Positions 26,741 through 33,962 of a stretch of 64,000 nucleotides of DNA are shown in pieces. Both the position numbers and the translations under genes were made by a program. How positions within the stretch are numbered: the stretch's first letter is position 1; each line of letters starts with the position of its first letter. The notes under the pieces are model-generated. The model had not been told where the DNA came from and ran no database searches. It saw only the letters and a list, made by a program, of their open reading frames with translations. The DNA lies in contig NZ_CP166850.1 of the NCBI RefSeq assembly GCF_041346945.1, forward strand, positions 5,192,501 through 5,256,500, in the 5' to 3' direction. Source of the DNA: Amycolatopsis sp. cg9 (GTDB lineage: Bacteria; Actinomycetota; Actinomycetes; Mycobacteriales; Pseudonocardiaceae).

Positions 26741-26800
26741 AGCGTGGCGATCGGGGGCGGGCCCGCGAGCGTGGCGATCGGGGGCGGGCCCGCGAGCGTG
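26741..26800. repeat. 27-bp tandem direct repeat, 2.2 copies
   Basis: The unit beginning AGCGTGGCGATCGGGGGCGG occurs at 26741-26767 and 26768-26794 without mismatch, followed by AGCGTG. It sits between the palindromic repeats and a small membrane protein gene. Confidence 0.9.
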
Positions 26801-26834
26801 TTCGCCCGCCCGGGACGCTGGGTATCTCCCGGCC

Positions 26835-27203
26835 ATGGGGATCGCGATCGGGCTCGGCGGCCTGCTTCTGGTGGCCGCGGCGGCCGTGCTGCGCTGGAAG
26901 GCGCGCCGGCGGTGGGTGCCCCTGGTGGCGTTGCTCGTGGAAGGCGTGGGCTGGGCGCTCGCGGCGCAGTTCCTGCTCAAGCCCCTGGTCCCGGGCCCGG
27001 TGCTGGCCGTCGTGCTGCTGAGCGGCATCACACTGGCCATCCTCCTGACCGCGGTCATCGGCGGCCGGCGGCGTTACTCCTCCGGGAAGCTCCCCGACGG
27101 CACGAGTCCCTCGGCGAACGCCCGGAACGTCGGCGCCAACGCCAGCTCGGCCTCCAGCTCCACGTCGAACCACGTCACCGACGGCTCCGAAGACCGGCGG
27201 TAG
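26835..27203 (+). CDS. Possible small membrane protein
   Basis: The frame encodes 122 residues. Residues 3-18, 28-46 and 53-72 are hydrophobic (IGLGGLLLVAAAAVL, PLVALLVEGVGWALAAQFLL, VLAVVLLSGITLAILLTAV), with RWKARRR between the first two, which gives a convincing three-helix protein of about 80 residues. The remaining 40 residues are Ser/Asn-rich and antisense to the SMI1-type gene, so either the genes overlap by 130 bp tail to tail or the true C-terminus is lost. A TATCTC hexamer 6 nt before the ATG could be a leaderless -10. Confidence 0.45.
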   Translation: MGIAIGLGGLLLVAAAAVLRWKARRRWVPLVALLVEGVGWALAAQFLLKPLVPGPVLAVVLLSGITLAILLTAVIGGRRRYSSGKLPDGTSPSANARNVGANASSASSSTSNHVTDGSEDRR

Positions 27204-27550
27204 TCCAGCGCGACCCACGTGTGGCCGTCCCCGGACAGCACCACCACCTGGCGAGGCAGGTCCCACTCCGCGCTCAGGTAGGGCGAATCCAGGATCGACA
27301 GCCGCCCGCCGACGCCGAGGAGCTGGTCGAACGGCACGTGCGTGGCGCTGTACGACGTCGGCGCGCTCGTCGGGAAGGCGTCGAACGAAGCCGCCACCGC
27401 GCCGCCGTTGCGCAGGCCCAGCAGCTCGCCCAGCTCGATCGGCAGGCGGACGCCCAGCTCGCGGCCGGCGTGGGCGAAGGTGCGGGCGCTCAGCGGCTCG
27501 CCGGGACCGCGGTCCCAGAAGGTGGGCTTGAGCTGGTCGAACCGGGTCAC
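27074..27550 (-). CDS. SMI1/KNR4-family (SUKH) protein
   Basis: The protein has 158 residues with features of the SMI1/KNR4 superfamily: GRELGVRLPIELGELLGLRN at the N-terminus, an aromatic/Asp middle (LSILDSPYLSAEWDLPRQVV), GHTWVALDYRRSSEPSVTWFD, and a C-terminal helix (APTFRAFAEGL). Many family members are immunity proteins for contact-dependent or polymorphic toxins; others are orphans. No toxin gene is adjacent. The start is 26 bp from the divergent Nudix gene. Confidence 0.8.
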   Translation of the reverse strand: MTRFDQLKPTFWDRGPGEPLSARTFAHAGRELGVRLPIELGELLGLRNGGAVAASFDAFPTSAPTSYSATHVPFDQLLGVGGRLSILDSPYLSAEWDLPRQVVVLSGDGHTWVALDYRRSSEPSVTWFDVELEAELALAPTFRAFAEGLVPSGSFPEE

Positions 27551-27576
27551 GCCGGGAATTGTGACAGGCTGGCCGA

Positions 27577-28422
27577 GTGAGTCACCAGTCCGCGAGCGTC
27601 TTCGTCAAGTGTTCCTGCGGGCACCTGCACTGGGGCCGCTACGGCGCCGCCGGGTTGCTGCTCGTCGATCCCGCGCGCGGGGTCCTGCTGCAGCGCCGGG
27701 CCTGGTGGGTGCACCACGGCCGCACCTGGGCGCTGCCCGGCGGGGCCATCGAGGCGGGCGAAACGGCGCTCACCGCGGCCGCCCGCGAAGCCTTCGAAGA
27801 GGCCTCCGTGCCCGCCGAAGCCTTCCGGACCGTCTCCGCCTCCGTCGTCGACCACGGGGACTGGAGCTACACCACCGTGCTCGCCCTCGCCGAAGGCGCC
27901 GAGGCGCGGGTCGCCAACACCGAGAGCGCGGAGGTGCGCTGGGTGGATCCCGAAGACGTCCCCGGTTACCCCCTGCACCGCGACTTCGCCGCCGCCTGGC
28001 CGGACCTGCGGCCCCGCGTCGGGCGGGAGCTCGTCCTCGTCGTCGACGGGGCCAACGTCGTGGGCTCGCGGCCGGACGGCTGGTGGCGCGACCGGCACGG
28101 CGCCGCCGAGCGGCTGCGCGACCAGCTCGCCCGCCTCGCCGAAGCCGGCCTGACCGATCCGGACGACCCCGCCGTGACCTGGTGGCCGCGGATCGTCCTG
28201 GTCGTCGAAGGCAAGGCCAAGCACGTCACGGGCGTGCCCGGCGTCGAGGTCGTCTCCGCGGACACGGACGGCGACTCGAAGATCGTCGAGGTCGTCGCGA
28301 AGCAGGCCGATGCCAGGATCCTGGTCGCGACGGCCGACCGCGAGCTGAAAGGGCGCGTCGAAGCGCTCGGCGCGGCGATCCTCGGCCCGGGCACCTTGCG
28401 CACCCGGCTGGACCGGCTCTAG
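27577..28422 (+). CDS. Two-domain protein: Nudix hydrolase plus NYN/PIN-like nuclease
   Basis: The protein has 281 residues. The N-terminal half is a Nudix hydrolase: KCSCGHLHWG near residue 11 and a Nudix box GAIEAGETALTAAAREAFEE with the catalytic Glu residues, although the usual Gly after EE is Ser. The C-terminal half (from about residue 150) starts LVLVVDGANVVGSRPDGWWR and ends with DGDSKIVEV and LVATADRELKGRV, which fits the NYN (PIN-like) RNase family with its conserved Asp residues. The fusion suggests linked removal of a modified nucleotide and RNA cleavage, but the substrate is unknown. Confidence 0.85.
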   Translation: MSHQSASVFVKCSCGHLHWGRYGAAGLLLVDPARGVLLQRRAWWVHHGRTWALPGGAIEAGETALTAAAREAFEEASVPAEAFRTVSASVVDHGDWSYTTVLALAEGAEARVANTESAEVRWVDPEDVPGYPLHRDFAAAWPDLRPRVGRELVLVVDGANVVGSRPDGWWRDRHGAAERLRDQLARLAEAGLTDPDDPAVTWWPRIVLVVEGKAKHVTGVPGVEVVSADTDGDSKIVEVVAKQADARILVATADRELKGRVEALGAAILGPGTLRTRLDRL

Positions 28423-29558
28423 TCCTTCGCGATCCCGTCGCGCATCTCGGAGACCAGCGACGCCATCACGGCCTTGAGGCTGCCCTTGTGCCGTTCCGCG
28501 ACCGCCCGCTGCCGCCGGTAGCTCGGCCCGTACTCCAGGATCGTCTCGACGTCCCGCAGCTCGGCGACGCAGCCGAGCCGCCGCGCCACCGGCTCCAGCC
28601 GGTCCAGCAGGTCGGCGATGTCGTCGGTGACCAGCCGTTCGCGCCCCGCCGCGTCGAGGATGACGATCGCGTCGGTGCCGTAGCGGGCCGCGCGCCACTT
28701 GTTCTCCTGGACGTGCCACGGCGGCAGCGTCGGCAGGATCTCGCCGTCGTCGAGGCGCTGGCTGAAGTCGTCGACCAGGCACTGCGTCAGCGCCGCGATC
28801 GCGCCGACCTCCTCCAGCGTCGGCAGCCCGTCGCAGACGCGCATCTCGATCGTGCCCAGGTGCGGGGCCGGCCGGATGTCCCAGCGGATCTCCGAAAAGT
28901 GGTCGATCACGCCGGTGGTGAACATGTCGTCGACGTAGTTCTCCAGCTCCGCCCACTTCCGGAACTGGAACGGCAGCCCGGCCGTCGGCAGCTGCTGGAA
29001 CATCAGCGCCCGGTTCGACGCGTACCCGGTGTCCTCGGCGCCCCAGTACGGCGACGACGCCGACAGCGCCTGCAGGTGCGGCGCGTAGTTGAGCAGCCCG
29101 TCCAGGATCGGCAGGACCTTCTCGCGGTGGTCGACCCCGACGTGCACGTGGACGCCGTAGATCAGCATCTGCCGTCCCCACCACTGGGTCCGGTCGATCA
29201 GCTTGGCGTAGCGCTCCTTGTCGGTGACCTTCTGCTGGTACCAGTTCGAGAACGGGTGCGTCCCGGCCGAGAACATCTCGACGCCGAGCGGGTCGGCGAC
29301 GCCGTGCACGACGTCGAGGGACTCGTTCAGGTCGGCCTTGACCTCGGCGATCGTTTCGCAGACGCCGGTGATGATCTCGATGGTGTTGAGCAGCAGCTCC
29401 TGCTTGATCTTCGGGTGCTCGGCGGCGCCGTCGGGGCGGACGGCCTCGAGGATCCGCTCCGCCACCGAGGACAGCTCGCCGCTGCGGCGGTCGACCAGGC
29501 CGAGCTCCCATTCCGCGCCGACGGTCGATCGCCGCGAAGGGGTGAAGTCGATGCGCAT
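28419..29558 (-). CDS. Carboxylate-amine ligase, YbdK/GCS2 family
   Basis: The protein has 379 residues of the glutamate-cysteine ligase type 2 family: TVGAEWELGLVDRRSG, IKQELLLNTIEIITGV, GVHVHVGVDHREKVLP, and HLGTIEMRVCDGLPT. Members have weak glutamate-cysteine ligase activity; in actinomycetes, which use mycothiol, the natural product is unknown. It is the second gene downstream of a membrane protein gene (12-bp gap) and overlaps the Nudix gene end by 4 bp tail to tail. Confidence 0.87.
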   Translation of the reverse strand: MRIDFTPSRRSTVGAEWELGLVDRRSGELSSVAERILEAVRPDGAAEHPKIKQELLLNTIEIITGVCETIAEVKADLNESLDVVHGVADPLGVEMFSAGTHPFSNWYQQKVTDKERYAKLIDRTQWWGRQMLIYGVHVHVGVDHREKVLPILDGLLNYAPHLQALSASSPYWGAEDTGYASNRALMFQQLPTAGLPFQFRKWAELENYVDDMFTTGVIDHFSEIRWDIRPAPHLGTIEMRVCDGLPTLEEVGAIAALTQCLVDDFSQRLDDGEILPTLPPWHVQENKWRAARYGTDAIVILDAAGRERLVTDDIADLLDRLEPVARRLGCVAELRDVETILEYGPSYRRQRAVAERHKGSLKAVMASLVSEMRDGIAKD

Positions 29559-29570
29559 CGCCGTGGCGCG

Positions 29571-30095
29571 TCAGACCTGGGCGCCGTTGCTGGGATCGGC
29601 GCCGGGCGGCGGTCCCTGCCGGACGCGCAGCAGCAGGAGCGCGATCGCCGTCGCGAGCGCGAGGATGCCGAGCGGGGTCGCCACCGTCGGGCCGACGCCG
29701 ATCGCGCCGGGCAGGATCAGCAGGAACAGCCCGGCCAGGAACAGCAGCAGGATGAGGAACGCGCCCATCTTCGGCCGCGGCAGCGGCGGCGGCTCCGGCG
29801 GGACGTAGTGCTCGTCGTCGCCCGCGGGGTCGTCGGAGAACATCGTCGTGTCCCACGACGTGCCCCCGGACCGCCAGCCGGGCTCGGGCGGGGAGGGGTC
29901 CGCGGCCGGCGGCTCGGCGGGCCGTTCCGGCGTCTTCCGCTGCTCGGTCGCCGTGCCGGTCTGCTGGGGCCCCGCGGCGTCGGCGGTGTCGGCAGTGTCG
30001 TCTTCGGGGAGCCCGAACCCGTCGGCCCGCAGGTCGGCGACGATCTCGGCGAACGTCGCGTCGACGTCCTCCGGCCCGTCCTTCCCCCGGCTCAT
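29571..30095 (-). CDS. Hypothetical membrane protein with acidic Pro-rich N-terminus
   Basis: The protein has 174 residues. Residues 1-110 are acidic and Pro/Asp-rich, without recognisable domain; two transmembrane helices follow (MGAFLILLLFLAGLFLLILP and a second containing LGILALATAIALLLL), then a short tail. I do not recognise a family. It is joined to the esterase gene upstream by an ATGA overlap, so it is likely co-expressed with it. Confidence 0.7.
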   Translation of the reverse strand: MSRGKDGPEDVDATFAEIVADLRADGFGLPEDDTADTADAAGPQQTGTATEQRKTPERPAEPPAADPSPPEPGWRSGGTSWDTTMFSDDPAGDDEHYVPPEPPPLPRPKMGAFLILLLFLAGLFLLILPGAIGVGPTVATPLGILALATAIALLLLRVRQGPPPGADPSNGAQV

Positions 30096-30859
30096 GCGGT
30101 CTCCTCAGGCTGTGCGGCGTGCGCCTTCGCGAACTCGACGCTACGCGTGAAGATCACCTCGGCGTCGTTGTCCTGCGTCGCCACGTGGTAGCTGTTCTCC
30201 AGCACCACCTCGGTGACGTCGGTGCTCGAGACCCCTTGCAGCACGAGCTGCGAGTTCACCGGCTCGACGACGTGGTCGACCGACGAGTGCAGCAGCAGCA
30301 CCGGCTGCGTGACCTTGCCCAGGTCCGCGCGCACGACGGCCCACAGCTTCGCCAGGCTCGCGGCGGCCCGGACCGGGGTGCGGGGGTAGGCCAGCTCGGT
30401 CTCGCCCGGCTTCTTGATGTCGTTCGCGATCGCCGGCACCGACGGCACGATCCGGCCCAGCACCGGCAGCAGCTTCGTGTCCCACTTCAGCCGCGTCACC
30501 GACGGGTTGACCAGGACGATCCCGGCGATCCGGTCGCCGAACTCCTCGGCGAGGCGCAGGGTGAGCGTGCCGCCCATGGAGAGGCCGCCGACGAAGACCG
30601 TCTTGCACGCCGAGAGCAGCTCGAGGAGCGCTTCCCGGACCGTGCCGTACCAGTCTTCCCACGTCGTGCGGTTGAGGTCCGGCCAGCGGGTGCCGTGGCC
30701 GGGCAGGAGCGGGCAGCGCACGGTGAACCCGGCGCCGGCCAGGTGATCACCCCAGGCCCGCATGCTCGCCGGGGTACCGGTGAACCCGTGGCAGAGCAGG
30801 AACCCGGTGTCGGCCGAACCGGTGTGGCCGAACGGTTCCGCGCCGGCGAGCACGCCCAT
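30092..30859 (-). CDS. Alpha/beta hydrolase, carboxylesterase/monoacylglycerol lipase type
   Basis: The protein has 255 residues. FLLCHGFTGTPASMRAWGDH forms the oxyanion region, GGLSMGG holds the nucleophile Ser, HSSVDHVVE the acid Asp and ENSYHVATQD the His, the layout of Est30-type carboxylesterases. Start ATG 30859 has GGAAGG upstream at 8-nt spacing; an in-frame ATG at 30895 is the alternative. It probably cleaves short or medium acyl esters in the cytosol. It is divergent from plsC. Confidence 0.87.
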   Translation of the reverse strand: MGVLAGAEPFGHTGSADTGFLLCHGFTGTPASMRAWGDHLAGAGFTVRCPLLPGHGTRWPDLNRTTWEDWYGTVREALLELLSACKTVFVGGLSMGGTLTLRLAEEFGDRIAGIVLVNPSVTRLKWDTKLLPVLGRIVPSVPAIANDIKKPGETELAYPRTPVRAAASLAKLWAVVRADLGKVTQPVLLLHSSVDHVVEPVNSQLVLQGVSSTDVTEVVLENSYHVATQDNDAEVIFTRSVEFAKAHAAQPEETA

Positions 30860-31068
30860 GCGATCGCCTTCCGTGTGAGCGGTGGATCCGTCCATGCTCT
30901 CACGGCTCGCGGGCGTTGTGGGGTTCCGCCCGGACCCGGAATTCGCTGTGAGATCGATCGCTGCCCGCCGGTAACCGGGTGGTCTCCGTTGTGCGGCGGC
31001 CGCCCGGGTTCGTAGGCTGTCTCGCGCGGGTGGCAGGGGTTGAGCAGCGATGGAGGACTGAGGCACCG

Positions 31069-31830
31069 GTGCTGTACTGGCTCATGAAGTGGGTATTCAT
31101 CGGACCGCTGCTCAAGACGCTGTGGCCGACCAAGGTCGTCGGCGCGGAGAACATCCCCGAGACCGGCGGCGCGATCCTGGCCGGCAACCACCTGGCGGTC
31201 GCGGACTCGTTCTTCATGCCGCTGCGGGTCAAGCGCAAGGTCACCTTCCCGGCCAAGTCGGAGTACTTCACCGAGCCCGGCTTCAAGGGCCTGCTCAAGA
31301 AGTGGTTCTTCACCGGCGTCGGCCAGTTCCCGATCGACCGCTCCGGCGGCAACGCCGCCCAGGCCGCGCTCGACACGGCGACCCGCCTGGTCAAGGCCGG
31401 CCACCTGCTCGGCATCTACCCCGAAGGCACCCGTTCCCCGGACGGCCGCCTCTACAAGGGCAAGACCGGCGTCGCCCGCATCGCCCTGGAGTCCGGCGGC
31501 GTCGTCGTCCCGGTGGCGATGATCGGCACCGACAAGGTCAACCCGATCGGCTCCAAGATGTGGTGGCCCCGCCGCCTCGAGGTCCGCTTCGGCACGCCGC
31601 TGGACTTCTCGCGCTACGAAGGCCTCGCCGGCGACCGCTTCATCGAGCGGTCGATCACCGACGAGATCATGTACGCGCTGATGGAGCTCTCCGGCCAGGA
31701 GTACGTCGACATCTACGCGGCGAAGGCCAAGGAGCTGCTGGCCGCCGAAGCCGCCGGGGTGAAGCCCGCGGTGCCCGCCCAGCCGTCCTCCCGCGACGCG
31801 GCCCGGGTGCCCGACTCCAAGGTCGGCTGA
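31069..31830 (+). CDS. plsC: 1-acyl-sn-glycerol-3-phosphate acyltransferase (PlsC family, Rv2182c-like)
   Basis: The protein has 253 residues. Motif I is GNHLAVADSFF (catalytic NHxxxxD in AGNHLAVAD), with FPIDRSGG (motif II), YPEGTRSPDG (motif III) and VVVPVAMIG (motif IV). It transfers an acyl chain to lysophosphatidate at the membrane. GTG 31069 has a GAGG site nearby; an upstream GTG at 30979 lacks one and adds an unconserved 30-residue extension. Gene order with the next exoribonuclease gene resembles Rv2182c-Rv2179c. Confidence 0.9.
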   Translation: MLYWLMKWVFIGPLLKTLWPTKVVGAENIPETGGAILAGNHLAVADSFFMPLRVKRKVTFPAKSEYFTEPGFKGLLKKWFFTGVGQFPIDRSGGNAAQAALDTATRLVKAGHLLGIYPEGTRSPDGRLYKGKTGVARIALESGGVVVPVAMIGTDKVNPIGSKMWWPRRLEVRFGTPLDFSRYEGLAGDRFIERSITDEIMYALMELSGQEYVDIYAAKAKELLAAEAAGVKPAVPAQPSSRDAARVPDSKVG

Positions 31831-31835
31831 CCCAC

Positions 31836-31841
31836 TACTGT
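31836..31841 (+). promoter_or_regulatory. Candidate -10 of a leaderless promoter
   Basis: TACTGT is 6 nt before GTG 31848; no ribosome binding site is present. Confidence 0.5.
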
Positions 31842-31847
31842 TCACCA

Positions 31848-32336
31848 GTGCGTTTTTTCTACGACACCGAGTTCATCGAAGACGGCGTGACGATCGACCT
31901 GGTCTCCATCGGTGTCGTCGACGAACGGGGCCGCGAGTTCTACGCGGTCTCGACGGAGTTCGACCCGGCCCGCGCGGGCCAGTGGGTCCGCGACAACGTG
32001 CTGGACAAGCTCCCGTCCCCGGCCGACCGGGCGTGGCGCAGCCGCGAGAAGATCCGCACCGACCTCCTGGAGTTCTTCGGCAAGCCCCCGGGCGGCATCG
32101 AGCTGTGGGCCTGGTTCGCGGCGTACGACCACGTGGCGCTGGCCCAGCTGTGGGGCCCGATGCCGGCCCTGCCCCGCCAGCTGCCACGCTTCACGCGCGA
32201 CCTGCGCCAGCGGTGGGAGGACGCGGGCAAGCCGAAGCTGCCCTCGGCCCCGACCGACCAGCACGACGCCCTGGCGGACGCGAAGCACAACCTCGCGCGC
32301 TGGGAAGTCATCGAGGAGTACTTCCACCACCGCTGA
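31848..32336 (+). CDS. 3'-5' exoribonuclease, Rv2179c family
   Basis: The protein has 162 residues and begins MRFFYDTEFIEDG, where DTE supplies the first two metal ligands. AAYDHVAL supplies the third, and TDQHDALADAKHN the His and final Asp of a DEDDh nuclease. This is the family of mycobacterial Rv2179c, an RNase with 3'-5' activity. The compact protein lacks extra domains. It ends 3 bp from the convergent Lrp gene. Confidence 0.9.
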   Translation: MRFFYDTEFIEDGVTIDLVSIGVVDERGREFYAVSTEFDPARAGQWVRDNVLDKLPSPADRAWRSREKIRTDLLEFFGKPPGGIELWAWFAAYDHVALAQLWGPMPALPRQLPRFTRDLRQRWEDAGKPKLPSAPTDQHDALADAKHNLARWEVIEEYFHHR

Positions 32337-32339
32337 CGG

Positions 32340-32786
32340 TCATTCGACCGGGGTGACCACCGTGCGGCGGACGTGGCTGAAGATCACCGACGTCCGGACG
32401 TCGACGATCTCCTTGCGCTGGGTGAGCCGGTCGAGGACGAACCCGCTCAGGTGGTCGTTGTCGGCGACCGCGATGTGCAGCAGGAAGTCGTCGCTGCCGG
32501 ACATCACGAACACCGACAGCACCTCCGGCAGCCCCGCCACGAACGCGCGGAACGATTCGATCACCGCGCGGTCGGGCGGGCGCAGCCGCACCGCGACCAT
32601 CGCCTGCACCGGCCGGCCGATCTTCTTCAGGTCGACTTCGACGTGGTGCCCGCGCACGATCCCGCGCCGGGTCAGCTCCCGCACCCGTTCCAGGCACGTC
32701 GACGGCGCGATGTGCAGCTTGCGGGCCAGCTCCTTGTTGGTCTGCTTGGCGTCCTCCTGCAGCAGGGTCAGCAACGCCGAATCCAG
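32340..32786 (-). CDS. Lrp/AsnC-family transcriptional regulator
   Basis: The recognisable protein begins LDSALLTLLQEDAKQTNKEL and runs through the winged helix (LHIAPSTCLERVRELTRRGI) and the RAM ligand domain (VQAMVAVRLRPPDRAVIESF, SGSDDFLLHIAVADNDHLSG). About 148 residues is the family length. No ATG or GTG fits: the best start is CTG 32786 or TTG 32774, and the reading frame upstream is non-conserved antisense of the EamA gene. It is divergent from EamA with a 9-bp gap, typical of a regulator controlling an amino-acid exporter. Confidence 0.82.
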   Translation of the reverse strand: MDSALLTLLQEDAKQTNKELARKLHIAPSTCLERVRELTRRGIVRGHHVEVDLKKIGRPVQAMVAVRLRPPDRAVIESFRAFVAGLPEVLSVFVMSGSDDFLLHIAVADNDHLSGFVLDRLTQRKEIVDVRTSVIFSHVRRTVVTPVE

Positions 32787-32795
32787 TGCCTCTCG

Positions 32796-33614
32796 GTGGC
32801 CGCCGTCCTGGCCGCCGCGCTGATCTGGAGCAGCTCGTTCGCGGTCACCAAGGTGGCGCTGGCGGAGGTCCCGCCGATGACGCTCGGCGCGTCGCGGTTC
32901 GTGCTCGCCGCGCTCGTCCTCGGCGTCGCGGCGCGCCGCTTCCCCCGGCCGTCCACCCGGCAGCGCTTGTCCATCGGCGGCGCCGGTCTGCTCGGGATCA
33001 CGGCGTACTTCGCGCTGGAGAACGCCGGCGTCGACCTGGCGACGGCGTCCGACGCGACGCTGATCGTCGCCGCCTACCCGATCATCACCCTGGCCCTGTC
33101 CGGCCGCGCCGCGTTGTCGGCGGTCCGGCTGGTGGGCATGCTGGTGGCTCTCGCCGGGGTCTGGCTGGTGGTGTGGGACCAGCCCGGCGGCCACCACCTG
33201 TGGGGCGACCTCCTGCTGGTCGCGGGCGGCTTCGCGTGGGCGGCCTACAACGTGGTCGCGCGCCGGGACGGCTCGGGCGCGTCGCCGATCGTGGTGACGT
33301 ACTACCAGACGCTGGCGGGCGCGGGTGGGTTCGCCCTGCTGTCGCTGACCGAGGCGGACCGCTGGACCGTCCCGTCCGGCGGCACCCTGCTGCGGATCGG
33401 TTTCCTGGCCGGGTTCTGCTCGGTGGCGGCTTTCCTGCTGTACAACCACGGGCTCCGCGGGCTGGAGCCGAGCGTCGCGGTCAACCTGCTCAACGTCGTC
33501 CCGGTGGCGGGGCTCGGCTGGGCGGTGGTGCTGGCGGGGGAGAGCCTGGCCCTTTCCCAGCTGCTCGGCGGAGCCGTCGTGCTCGCCGGCGTCTTCCTCG
33601 GGAGCCGGAAGTGA
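32796..33614 (+). CDS. EamA/DMT-family transporter
   Basis: The protein has 272 residues with ten predicted helices in two EamA repeats. The first helix contains the family signature ALIWSSSFAVTK, and the second repeat GGFAWAAYNVVARR. Start GTG 32796 is the only one that keeps helix 1. The substrate may be an amino acid or aromatic metabolite, judging from the Lrp-type neighbour, but the sequence does not tell. Its stop overlaps the next frame by GTGA. Confidence 0.88.
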   Translation: MAAVLAAALIWSSSFAVTKVALAEVPPMTLGASRFVLAALVLGVAARRFPRPSTRQRLSIGGAGLLGITAYFALENAGVDLATASDATLIVAAYPIITLALSGRAALSAVRLVGMLVALAGVWLVVWDQPGGHHLWGDLLLVAGGFAWAAYNVVARRDGSGASPIVVTYYQTLAGAGGFALLSLTEADRWTVPSGGTLLRIGFLAGFCSVAAFLLYNHGLRGLEPSVAVNLLNVVPVAGLGWAVVLAGESLALSQLLGGAVVLAGVFLGSRK

Positions 33615-33897
33615 AGTGCGCGGTCGTGGTCGGTACGGAGCTGCCCGCGGGTTTGGCGGCCGACGTCGAGGACGCGGACGGCGTCACGCACGCCAGGATC
33701 ATCCACGTGCCGCTGCCGATCCTGACGGCCTCGCGGTCGCCTTCAGCGCGCTCGCCCAGAGCTGCCGCACGTACGAGGAGTACACGGCCAGGATGGCGGC
33801 CACGGCCACCGCGGACATCGAGGGCGTCGGCGTCGCCCTGCACGGCCCGCGCAAGCGCGTCGACCGGCTGGTCGGGGCACTGCCGCTGCTGCGCTGA
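33611..33897 (+). pseudogene. DUF2000-family gene, frameshifted and internally deleted
   Basis: The start region (KCAVVVGTELPAGLAADVED, ADGVTHARIIHVPLPILTAS) is in one frame, while the end (VAFSALAQSCRTYEEYTARM, GVALHGPRKRVDRLVGALP) is in the next frame. Against the family pattern, about 15 residues are missing after GLAAD and another block, out of frame, is missing near 33725-33740. The product would be non-functional. The gene overlaps EamA by GTGA, so Lrp-EamA-DUF2000 was once a unit. A sequencing error could explain the frame change but not the missing residues. Confidence 0.8.
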
Positions 33898-33912
33898 CGG
33901 CCGAAAACTGTC

Positions 33913-33947
33913 GGGGTCCCCCGGTAACGTGAAAACCGGGGGACCCC
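33913..33947. terminator. Hairpin terminator between convergent genes
   Basis: GGGGTCCCCCGGT (33913-33925) and its exact complement (33935-33947) form a 13-bp stem with a 9-nt loop. It lies between the DUF2000 remnant and the DAHP synthase gene and can serve both strands. Confidence 0.75.
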
Positions 33948-33962
33948 CAGGCCGGGGACCTC

